DNA of 48,466 nt from an uncultured Bacteroidales bacterium (lineage in GTDB: Bacteria; Bacteroidota; Bacteroidia; Bacteroidales; UBA932). Under the pieces are notes generated by a model. The model ran no database searches. It had not been told where the DNA came from and worked only from the letters and a program-made list of their open reading frames with translations. The stretch spans positions 1 through 48,466 of the forward strand of contig CABUIX010000009.1 in NCBI GenBank assembly GCA_902491795.1, read 5' to 3'. Position numbers and translations under genes: made by a program. Positions 41,498-48,466 of the stretch are shown one piece after another (the stretch's first letter is position 1; each line of letters starts with the position of its first letter).

Positions 41498-42090
41498 TCA
41501 AATTCAAGGGCCAGAGGAACAAGGTAGTTCTTCAGTTCGGGGTATACGGGAAGATGCTTCCCGGGATAGCTGATGCCCCTGCCGGGGTAGTGCCGGTCAA
41601 ATTCGCCCCCGCAATGCACAAGTTCGTCCGATTCGGCGAACATACCTCTTGTCAGATTGATCTCTTTCTCGTCCAAACCTTCAAATTCTGTCTGCTCAAG
41701 ATCTTCGTAGCCGTTGCAGATTTCGTCCGTGATGATGAAACTCTTGCTGCCGTCAGCCCGCGGCGACAGATATTCTACTTCTCCCCTCATCGTGCGCAGG
41801 AGCCTTGAGACATGGAAATCGGGGTTGACGAGGATTTTCCGGTATCCGCGCAGTTTCTGCGCCCAGAAACCTCCGAGGGAAAGACCGACCACGAGGTCAG
41901 GCTGCTCCTTGGTGCAAAGTTCCTTCAGCATGCGGAGCGCTGCGGACGGCTCAATCGGCACGTCGGGGGCGAGCACTTCTGCCGGTTTCAGCAAAATCCG
42001 CAGTGACGAGGCCATCTTGTAGGCTCCGGATGATGCGAGTCCATGGATGAAGAGGACTTTCTTGTTGTCGAAAATCTGTATATTTTCCAT
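41482..42090 (-). CDS. YqiA-like alpha/beta-hydrolase
   Basis: 202 residues with a compact alpha/beta-hydrolase fold of the YqiA/UPF0227 esterase type. KVLFIHGLASSG forms the oxyanion strand, VGLSLGGFWA contains the nucleophile elbow (Ser near 70), and a C-terminal His in PGKHLPV may complete the triad. The in vivo substrate is unknown; E. coli YqiA hydrolyses short acyl esters. It stands alone, convergent with the DUF4954 gene and downstream of the ppi gene on the same strand, with a hairpin between. Confidence 0.82.
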   Translation of the reverse strand: MENIQIFDNKKVLFIHGLASSGAYKMASSLRILLKPAEVLAPDVPIEPSAALRMLKELCTKEQPDLVVGLSLGGFWAQKLRGYRKILVNPDFHVSRLLRTMRGEVEYLSPRADGSKSFIITDEICNGYEDLEQTEFEGLDEKEINLTRGMFAESDELVHCGGEFDRHYPGRGISYPGKHLPVYPELKNYLVPLALEFDYCSR

Positions 42091-42136
42091 TGCGGTGAAT
42101 AATCAAAAACAATATGTTGGCGTGCTTAAAAACAAG

Positions 42137-42165
42137 TTACGACCCGATATCACATCGGGTCGTAA
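42137..42165 (-). terminator. Hairpin between ppi and yqiA-like genes (probable terminator)
   Basis: A perfect 12-bp stem, TTACGACCCGAT with ATCGGGTCGTAA, around a 5-nt loop. On the minus strand CTTGTTTTTAAG follows, which fits termination of the flippase-ppi transcript 74 nt beyond the ppi stop. Confidence 0.65.
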
Positions 42166-42238
42166 CGGCAATTCTAACCTAAAATTAAACCTATGAAAAA
42201 ACTATTCGTCCGCAATATTAGTAAATGCGGAATTAATA

Positions 42239-42922
42239 TCAAAGACTTTCGTCAAGTTTAATTGTAATAATTTTCACATCCTGGAGGGGGCAGTCGCGGT
42301 TATCCGTTGGTACTGCGGCAATTGCATCGATTACATCGAAACCTTCGATTGTCTCTCCAAAAACTGTATAGTCCCCGTCAAGGGCTGCACATGCGGCAGG
42401 ATCCTGTACAATATAGAACTGTGATCCGGAAGATTCCTTGAGCGGATTGGCTGCATCTCCTCTGCGTGCCGCAGCGAGGGCTCCTTTCTTGTGGGTGTAT
42501 TCGGGAACGAATTCGGCCGGAATCGTGTAGTCGGGGCCACCGGTTCCGAACAGTGACTTGTTGGCCGGGTCCTTTGTGAGCGGATCGCCTGCCTGAATCA
42601 TGAAGCCGTTGATTACCCTGTGGAAGAGCAGTCCGTCGTAGTATTTCTCAAGGGCGAGTTTTTCGAAGTTCTCGCGGTGCTTGGGGGTGCCTGAGTAGAG
42701 TTTTACCTTGATGACGCCCATGCTGGTGATGATGTCGAATACCGGTTCTTCCGGGAGAGTCGCAATTTTTTCCATTGTCCTTTTTGTTTGTTCTGCAGCT
42801 GCTGTTGAATCTGCGGCAGCCTGCGCAGCTTGCTCCTCCTGTGCCTTTCTGGAATTGTTTCCGCAGCCGAAGAGCATGGCTGCAGCACAAATGCAAAGGC
42901 TGAAGGTGATTACTTTTTTCAT
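42239..42922 (-). CDS. Cyclophilin-type peptidyl-prolyl isomerase lipoprotein
   Basis: 227 residues with a signal peptide and lipobox MLFGC (Cys 20), an Ala/Gln-rich linker, and a cyclophilin domain (about residues 58-227): YYDGLLFHRVINGFMIQAGD, SSGSQFYIVQ and GDYTVFGETIEGFDVID. It catalyses cis-trans isomerisation of Xaa-Pro bonds in the envelope. A longer in-frame opening upstream lies within the flippase gene and is not used. ATG 42922 overlaps the flippase stop (ATGA), so translation is coupled. Confidence 0.9.
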   Translation of the reverse strand: MKKVITFSLCICAAAMLFGCGNNSRKAQEEQAAQAAADSTAAAEQTKRTMEKIATLPEEPVFDIITSMGVIKVKLYSGTPKHRENFEKLALEKYYDGLLFHRVINGFMIQAGDPLTKDPANKSLFGTGGPDYTIPAEFVPEYTHKKGALAAARRGDAANPLKESSGSQFYIVQDPAACAALDGDYTVFGETIEGFDVIDAIAAVPTDNRDCPLQDVKIITIKLDESL

Positions 42923-44382
42923 TTGGATGTATGTTTTAAGATAATGTTCTTTGCGACAGGCAGGCAATAGACGGCCAGCAGTACGGTGTTCGCCACAAGT
43001 TCCGCCCAGAGCTGAAGGCCGTCGGTGAGAGGTTTGACGGCGATTGAGACTCCGACAAGCGCCGCAGCGAGGAAGGAGTATCCTAGTATTGAACGCACGT
43101 CGTAGGGTACCGGGTATCTGTTCCTTCCGATTGCCCAGCTCATGATCATGGCAGTCCCGTATCCGGCGAAACCTCCCCAGGCGCAGGCGATGTATCCTGC
43201 CTTCGGAACGAAAATCACGTTTACGGCTATCATTACGGCGGCTCCTGCGGCACTTATGACTGCTCCCCACCAGGTCTGGTCGGTAAGCTTGTACCAGAAC
43301 GAGAGGTTGAAGTAGATTCCCATGAAGATCTCAGCCATCATCACTATCGGAATCACATTCAGGCCTTCCCAGTAGCTTCTTCCGATCAGGTATTTCAGCA
43401 CGGGCATGTAGAACCATACCGCCAGGAATGCCAGCAGTGAGAAGACTATGAAATACTTCATTCCGTCCGCAAGGGTTTCCGGGCTGTTCCGGTCCTTGGT
43501 GCTGTTGAACACGATAGGCTCGTAGGCATAGCGGAAGGCCTGCGTGAGAAGCGATATGATCATCGCTATCTTTACGCATGCCCCGTAGATTCCGAGCTGG
43601 CGCATCCCTTCCTCTCCGGGCATGAGCCAGGGGAAAAGCATCTTGTCTGCCACCTGGTTGAGTATTCCCACAAGACTGAGCAGCAGCAGGGGCCAAGAGT
43701 ATGAGAGCATGCGGCGGGCAAGTGCCCTGTCGAAGCCGAATCGTATGCCCTTGAGTTCCGGAAGGAATGCAATCATCACCAGCGAGGTGCATACGAGGTT
43801 CGCGAAGAATATCAGCCCGACACCGTCATTGAAATGGTGAAAGACTCCCTGAAAGGCGCTGATCTTGTCCATAACGAGAAATATGAACAGGTTCAGCAGT
43901 ATGCTCGGGATGATGTACGCGAACTTCAGGAGCATGAACCTTACCGGTCTGTGCTGCTGTCTGAGGCGGCTGAACATTATTGCCTGGATGGCATCGAATG
44001 CCGTGATTATTGCAAAGCAGACTATGTATTCAGGGTGCTCGGAGTAGCCCATCGCGCTGCTCAACGGGTTAAGGAACGCAATCACGGCAGCAACGAAAAT
44101 GAGCGTCACTCCCCCTACCATCCTCAAGGCATTGCTGTAGACCATGCGGCTGTCTTCGCCTTCCTTTGAGGCGAAGCGGAACAGCGTGGTCTCCATCCCG
44201 AAGGTCAGCAGGGCCAGGAAGAATGCCGCGTAGGCGTAAAGATTGGTGACAATCCCGTAACCTCCGCTTTCCGCGGAAATCTTGTATGTATATAAAGGTA
44301 CCAGCAGGTAGTTCAGGAACCGCCCGACAATGCTGCTCAGGCCATAGATGGCCGTATCCTTTGCTAGAGACTTCAGATTCAT
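42919..44382 (-). CDS. Oligosaccharide flippase / MOP-family polysaccharide export protein
   Basis: 487 residues with about 12-14 predicted membrane helices, beginning LAKDTAIYGLSSIVGRFLNY, characteristic of Wzx/MurJ-like MOP exporters. Such proteins flip lipid-linked sugars across the inner membrane; no glycosyltransferases adjoin, so the substrate is open. The longer open frame starts before the promoter; ATG 44382 (MNLKSLAKD) is chosen. The mRNA is probably near leaderless. It forms an operon with ppi and diverges from susC. Confidence 0.88.
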   Translation of the reverse strand: MNLKSLAKDTAIYGLSSIVGRFLNYLLVPLYTYKISAESGGYGIVTNLYAYAAFFLALLTFGMETTLFRFASKEGEDSRMVYSNALRMVGGVTLIFVAAVIAFLNPLSSAMGYSEHPEYIVCFAIITAFDAIQAIMFSRLRQQHRPVRFMLLKFAYIIPSILLNLFIFLVMDKISAFQGVFHHFNDGVGLIFFANLVCTSLVMIAFLPELKGIRFGFDRALARRMLSYSWPLLLLSLVGILNQVADKMLFPWLMPGEEGMRQLGIYGACVKIAMIISLLTQAFRYAYEPIVFNSTKDRNSPETLADGMKYFIVFSLLAFLAVWFYMPVLKYLIGRSYWEGLNVIPIVMMAEIFMGIYFNLSFWYKLTDQTWWGAVISAAGAAVMIAVNVIFVPKAGYIACAWGGFAGYGTAMIMSWAIGRNRYPVPYDVRSILGYSFLAAALVGVSIAVKPLTDGLQLWAELVANTVLLAVYCLPVAKNIILKHTSK

Positions 44383-44387
44383 CAGTG

Positions 44388-44395
44388 CAAAGATA
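44388..44395 (-). promoter_or_regulatory. Bacteroidota -7 promoter element for flippase-ppi, near-leaderless
   Basis: TATCTTTG on the minus strand with 5 nt between it and ATG 44382. Confidence 0.55.
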
Positions 44396-44520
44396 GCAAT
44401 TAGTTCAGATTCTGTCTCTAGTGCTGGTGTCCCCTTCTTGGTTCGCAATCAAGATTTTGCCTGCAAAAATGGTGAATGCGTACTTAAAAATATGATAAAA
44501 GTACTTTAATGCCTTTTGTT

Positions 44521-44552
44521 TTTGTTCAAAGACGGCTCTCTGGCTAAATTTG
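44521..44552 (+). promoter_or_regulatory. Bacteroidota promoter of susC-susD
   Basis: TTTG (44521-44524), 20-nt spacer, TAAATTTG (44545-44552). A full consensus match, leaving a 5' leader of about 65-70 nt before ATG 44625. No sigma/anti-sigma or hybrid two-component regulator gene lies beside it in the window. Confidence 0.65.
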
Positions 44553-44624
44553 TTCACATATATGACGCAGAATATTAAAATATTTCGCAAACCGTAATAT
44601 TATTCCGCTAAAATTTAACCAATA

Positions 44625-47600
44625 ATGAAAATCCATCTCAGAATCGTGCTTGCCTTGGCAGGCATTCTGTGCGCGGCTTTGCCCGCATCTGCACAGCGAA
44701 CGATTTCTGGAAACGTCAAGGACACTGAGGGCTACGATGTCATCGGTGCCGGCGTTTTTCAGGAGGGTACAAGCAATGGTGTTGTAACGGATCTTGATGG
44801 AAATTTCGTCTTGACGGTCCCCGACGGAGCGGAGATCACGGTCTCCAGCATCGGGTACAAGACGATAACTTTCACCGTGGATTCGCGCACCGAGTATTCC
44901 ATTGTTCTTGAAAGTGACAGCGAGGCCCTTGAAGGGGTCGAGATTGTCGCGTACGGTACCCAGCAAAAGGTTTCCGTGACAGGTTCACTTTCGAGCGTAA
45001 AGAGTGAGGACATTGTGAGGACTCCCGTGAGTTCCGTGAACAACGTGCTTGCAGGACAGCTTTCCGGTGTAACCACGGTGCAGTATTCCGGAGAGCCGGG
45101 ATCTGATGCCGCCACGATTTTTGTCCGCGGAAAGGGAACCTGGTCCGACTCTTCTCCCTTGATTCAGGTTGACGGTGTCGAGCGTTCCATGTCGGACATC
45201 AACCCCGAGGATATCGAAAGCATTACCGTATTGAAGGATGCATCCGCCACGGCCGTATTCGGAGTGCGCGGAGCCAACGGAGTAATCCTTGTGACTACAA
45301 AGCGCGGCTCGCAAGGCAAGGCTACCGTCAATGTCAACACTTCGTTCTCAATTCTGACTCCCACTGCCCTGGTCGAGCAGGCCGGCTCTTACGACTATGC
45401 CCTTTTCTATAACCAGATGAGGCGCAATGACGAGGCTCCGGAGGTGTTCTCGCCTGAGGTCATCGAGAAATTCAGGACCAATTCGGATCCCATACGCTTC
45501 CCGAGCACAAAGTGGACCGACTACATGATGAAGGATTTCACCACGCAGCAGAACCACAGTGTCAATATCAGCGGAGGCACAGACAAGGCCAGGTATTTCG
45601 TTTCGGCCGGTTTCATGAGCCAGGGCGGTCTCTTTGAGGAATTCGGCTCACCCTACCATTTCGGCTATCAGTACCAGAGGTTCAACTACAGGGCGAACCT
45701 GGATCTGGACGTGACCAATACAACGAAGATATCATTCAATGTAGCAGGCGTGGTGAGTGATGCGGACAAGCCGCGTACAGGACAGGGTTCCACCGGAATG
45801 TTGAGGAACATATACTATGCAACTCCGTTCTCCAGCCCCGGACTTGTCGACGGTAAGCTCGTGACAACCACCACCGACTATTCCGACGGGGTCACTCTGC
45901 CGTTTACCGGGACCAACGGACTTGAGTACTACAGCATTGGCGGATTCATCTCCACGACCATCAACAAGCTGCAGATGGACCTTGCGCTGGAGCAGGAGCT
46001 CGATTTCGTGACAAAGGGCCTGATGTTCAAGGTGAAGGGGTCATACAATACCCAGTATTCATCCGTGATGACCGGAACGGCCGGCAGGGCGACCTACCAG
46101 CCTGTAATCCAGCCCGACGGCTCCCTTCTGTACAGAAAGTCAGGAGAGAACACCCCGGTAACATATGACGACAGTATGTCCAAGGCCAGGGACTGGTATT
46201 TCGAGGCATCGCTGAACTATGCCAGGACCTTCGGTGACCACAGCGTCTCCGGCCTGGTGCTCTATAACCAGAGCAAGGAATATTATCCGAGCACCTATTC
46301 AGACATCCCGCGCGGATATGTCGGGCTGGTGGGCAGAGCCACATACGACTACAAGAAACGTTATCTGCTTGAGTTCAACATAGGATACAACGGATCGGAG
46401 AACTTCCACCCCGACCGCCGTTTCGGCGTGTTCCCTGCAGGTTCCGTGGGTTGGGTAATCAGCGACGAGCCTTTCTTTGAGCCCATCAAGAGTGTCGTTT
46501 CGTTCTTCAAGCTCCGTGCTTCATGGGGACTTGTCGGAAATGACAAGATCGGAGGTTCACGTTTCATGTATCTTGCCGATCCTTACTCAGTGAACAACAG
46601 TTCCCTTGCTACCCGAAGCGGATATGCCTACAATTTCGGTGTGGACAATTCCACCAATCATCTCGGATCGTACGAGAATTCCCGAAACAACCCCAATGTT
46701 TCCTGGGAAAAGGCATTCAAGCAGAACTACGGTGTTGATGCCAACTTCCTGAACGAACGGCTGCAGATATCGTACGACTACTATCTTGAGCACCGTACCG
46801 ACATCCTGCTGCGCAACCTTGCGGCTCCGGGCATCCTTGGATTTGATGTGCCTTATGCAAATCTCGGTGCAGTTGACAGCTGGGGATGGGAGACTTCCAT
46901 AAAGTGGAACGACAGGGTCAGCAATGATTTCAACTACTGGGTCAACGTGAACCTTTCCCACAATCAGAACAAGGTTCTTGAGAAGTATGAGCGGCCCTAT
47001 ACGAATGACTTCCAGTACGAGAAGGGCAACCGTATCGGAGCCCGCTACATGTATCAGTTCTTCGAGTTCTATGACGAAGGAACTCCCGCAAGATATGAGG
47101 AAACTTTTGGAGAGCCTTTCCCTAAGCAGCTTGTGGAACTCAAGAACGGTGATGCCGTGTTTGTTGATCTTGACGGCAACGGAATCATTGACGGCAACGA
47201 CAAGACAAGGCGTCTGGGCTTCACGGATGATCCGCAGTACGTTCTTGGCCTCAATGCCGGATTCAACTGGAAGAACTTCGAGTTCAACATGCAGTGGACC
47301 GGAGCCTGGGGAGTGACCCGAATGCTGGGCGAATCTTTCAGGATGCCTTTCCGCTCAAGGACTGACTATACGACCGGAGGTCTGCTCCAGTACATCGTGG
47401 ACAATTCATGGGATCCAGAGAATCCCTCGCAGGATGCCGAGTATCCCCGTGCCACATGGACCAACGGACAGGTAAACAACTATCAGGACTGCGCACTCTA
47501 TGAGAAGGATGCTTCCTACCTCCGTCTCAAAACTTTGATGCTCGCCTACAACTTTGACTTCCCCTTCTTCGAGAAACTCGGAATCAGCAGGGCTCAGCTT

Positions 47601-47729
47601 GCATTCAGCGGCTACAACCTTCTGACCTTCACTCCCTACATTTGGGGAGATCCCGAGTCTACCGCAAGTACGGATCCCACTTATCCTCTCCAGAGGACTT
47701 ACACCTTGAGTCTTAAACTAAATTTCTAA
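44625..47729 (+). CDS. SusC/RagA family TonB-linked outer-membrane transporter
   Basis: 1034 residues. Signal peptide to about residue 23 (cleavage after ASA), then a carboxypeptidase-D-like domain (RTISGNVKDTEGYDVIGAGV), the SusC signature region, a TonB plug (SVNNVLAGQLSGVTTVQ; LIQVDGVERSMSDINPEDIE; ASATAVFGVRGANGVILVTT) and a long beta-barrel ending in an aromatic residue (SLKLNF). It imports glycans, peptides or other large nutrients with its SusD partner. No STN domain is visible, so it probably does not signal to an anti-sigma factor. Substrate unknown. susD starts 4 nt later. Confidence 0.95.
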   Translation: MKIHLRIVLALAGILCAALPASAQRTISGNVKDTEGYDVIGAGVFQEGTSNGVVTDLDGNFVLTVPDGAEITVSSIGYKTITFTVDSRTEYSIVLESDSEALEGVEIVAYGTQQKVSVTGSLSSVKSEDIVRTPVSSVNNVLAGQLSGVTTVQYSGEPGSDAATIFVRGKGTWSDSSPLIQVDGVERSMSDINPEDIESITVLKDASATAVFGVRGANGVILVTTKRGSQGKATVNVNTSFSILTPTALVEQAGSYDYALFYNQMRRNDEAPEVFSPEVIEKFRTNSDPIRFPSTKWTDYMMKDFTTQQNHSVNISGGTDKARYFVSAGFMSQGGLFEEFGSPYHFGYQYQRFNYRANLDLDVTNTTKISFNVAGVVSDADKPRTGQGSTGMLRNIYYATPFSSPGLVDGKLVTTTTDYSDGVTLPFTGTNGLEYYSIGGFISTTINKLQMDLALEQELDFVTKGLMFKVKGSYNTQYSSVMTGTAGRATYQPVIQPDGSLLYRKSGENTPVTYDDSMSKARDWYFEASLNYARTFGDHSVSGLVLYNQSKEYYPSTYSDIPRGYVGLVGRATYDYKKRYLLEFNIGYNGSENFHPDRRFGVFPAGSVGWVISDEPFFEPIKSVVSFFKLRASWGLVGNDKIGGSRFMYLADPYSVNNSSLATRSGYAYNFGVDNSTNHLGSYENSRNNPNVSWEKAFKQNYGVDANFLNERLQISYDYYLEHRTDILLRNLAAPGILGFDVPYANLGAVDSWGWETSIKWNDRVSNDFNYWVNVNLSHNQNKVLEKYERPYTNDFQYEKGNRIGARYMYQFFEFYDEGTPARYEETFGEPFPKQLVELKNGDAVFVDLDGNGIIDGNDKTRRLGFTDDPQYVLGLNAGFNWKNFEFNMQWTGAWGVTRMLGESFRMPFRSRTDYTTGGLLQYIVDNSWDPENPSQDAEYPRATWTNGQVNNYQDCALYEKDASYLRLKTLMLAYNFDFPFFEKLGISRAQLAFSGYNLLTFTPYIWGDPESTASTDPTYPLQRTYTLSLKLNF

Positions 47730-47733
47730 GAAG

Positions 47734-48466
47734 ATGAAACCATTATATAAAGCACTGATCGGCATCATTGCCCTTGCCGCAAGTTTCGGGGCGAGTTCCT
47801 GCACCGATCCTCTGAGGTTCGGGAATGCCTTTCTTGAGAAGGCTCCGGGAGGTACCGTAACTGCAGACACGGTGTTCTCCAACGCAGAGTACACCCGGCA
47901 GTTCCTGGCCGGAATCTATTCCAAGCATTACTATGGCCTGCCGACCAACAGTACCAATGACCCTCCCCAGTGCCTCAATTACTGGAAGGGCATGGTGGAC
48001 GCGCTTTCGGACACTTTCCAGCTGTTCTTCTCCAACACGATAGTCGGCAACATGTATTATACCGGAGCCCTGACTTCGACGACTGACAGCAAGAACAACG
48101 GAAACATTTATCCTTTCCTCAATGAATACATCTGGGAGAACGTGCGCAACTGCTATCTCCTTCTTGAGAGGATAGACGAGGTGCCCGGTCTTGGTGACGA
48201 TGAGAGAGAGAGAATGAAGGACGAGGCCCGCTGCCTGCTTGTCAGCACATATTTCATTGCTTTCCGTTTCTACGGAGGGCTTCCTCTTGTCTACGGGACC
48301 TTCTCCGGCGATGAACCTTCATATGAATATCCCCGCGCGAGTGTGGAGGAGACCGTCAATTTCATGGTTGACATACTCGATGAGGTGATCGACAGGAATT
48401 ATCTGACCTGGGGTTATCCCGGGACGGCTGATGCCGCTTCCGAGACCGGACGCTGGACTCTCGGCG
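47734..48466 (+). CDS. SusD/RagB family surface lipoprotein (partial)
   Basis: The first 244 residues are present; the gene runs off the right edge. A signal peptide with lipobox GASSC (Cys 23) is followed by typical SusD features: FLEKAPGGTVTADTVFSNAE, the ENVRNCYLLLERIDEVPG helix and EARCLLVSTYFIAFRFYGGLP (TPR-like helices). SusD caps the SusC barrel and binds the substrate at the cell surface. It is cotranscribed with susC. Later genes of the locus, which would hint at the substrate, are outside the window. Confidence 0.93.
   Translation, partial: MKPLYKALIGIIALAASFGASSCTDPLRFGNAFLEKAPGGTVTADTVFSNAEYTRQFLAGIYSKHYYGLPTNSTNDPPQCLNYWKGMVDALSDTFQLFFSNTIVGNMYYTGALTSTTDSKNNGNIYPFLNEYIWENVRNCYLLLERIDEVPGLGDDERERMKDEARCLLVSTYFIAFRFYGGLPLVYGTFSGDEPSYEYPRASVEETVNFMVDILDEVIDRNYLTWGYPGTADAASETGRWTLG

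Noticed and set aside
42923..43270. A 116-residue N-terminal extension of the peptidyl-prolyl isomerase.
   Set aside because: It lies within the flippase gene in another frame and precedes an obvious signal peptide at ATG 42922.
1..48466. tRNA, rRNA or transposase genes.
   Set aside because: No cloverleaf, rRNA-like or transposase-like sequence was found in the short gene-free stretches.

Overview
The window is chromosomal DNA of a Bacteroidota bacterium, most likely order Bacteroidales. The evidence is a SusC/SusD pair, promoters of the TAnnTTTG type, NVEALA-type peptides beside 6-bladed beta-propeller lipoproteins, lipoproteins with short Bacteroidales-style lipoboxes, and a DUF4954 protein. 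No rRNA, tRNA, CRISPR array or transposase was seen. The species cannot be fixed from this sequence alone.

Layout. (1) 1-4748, minus strand: elongasome operon mreB-mreC-mreD-mrdA-rodA, with rodA cut by the window edge. (2) 4815-12683: ispD, an Lrp/AsnC regulator behind topA, a class A penicillin-binding protein, ddl and prmC, so cell-wall and housekeeping genes continue. (3) 12822-24146: an unknown lipoprotein, a U32 protein behind a TPR protein, a two-lobed M16-like protein without its zinc site, a DUF3109 protein, two membrane proteins of unknown role, hemW, another lipoprotein and a dusB-like gene. (4) 24196-32185: pepP-lpxK, pyrH-frr, a lone succinate dehydrogenase/fumarate reductase cytochrome b, and rplM-rpsI-rpsB-tsf ending in a strong terminator.

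(5) 32243-37171 is the accessory part. A gene-poor kilobase holds two copies of a 155-bp structured repeat. Next comes a tightly overlapping operon: a thioredoxin-like lipoprotein, two paralogous Cys-rich NVEALA-type peptides and two BF3164-type propeller lipoproteins, the second broken by a one-base shift in an A4 run. A third copy of the repeat follows. Each repeat has four short arms in alternating orientation. In one copy all four arms have a different sequence, yet they remain complementary to each other (the last imperfectly), which points to a conserved folded structure.

(6) 37172-44382: a duplicated class II aldolase-like protein with a degenerate second half, lipoate-protein ligase, DUF4954, a YqiA-like hydrolase, a lipoprotein peptidyl-prolyl isomerase and a flippase. 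(7) 44625-48466: susC and the 5' part of susD, the start of a nutrient-uptake locus.

The strongest candidates for something undescribed are the four-arm repeat family and the NVEALA/thioredoxin/propeller operon it flanks. A further genome-style feature is that TAnnTTTG elements lie only 5-7 nt before several start codons, which suggests leaderless or nearly leaderless mRNAs.
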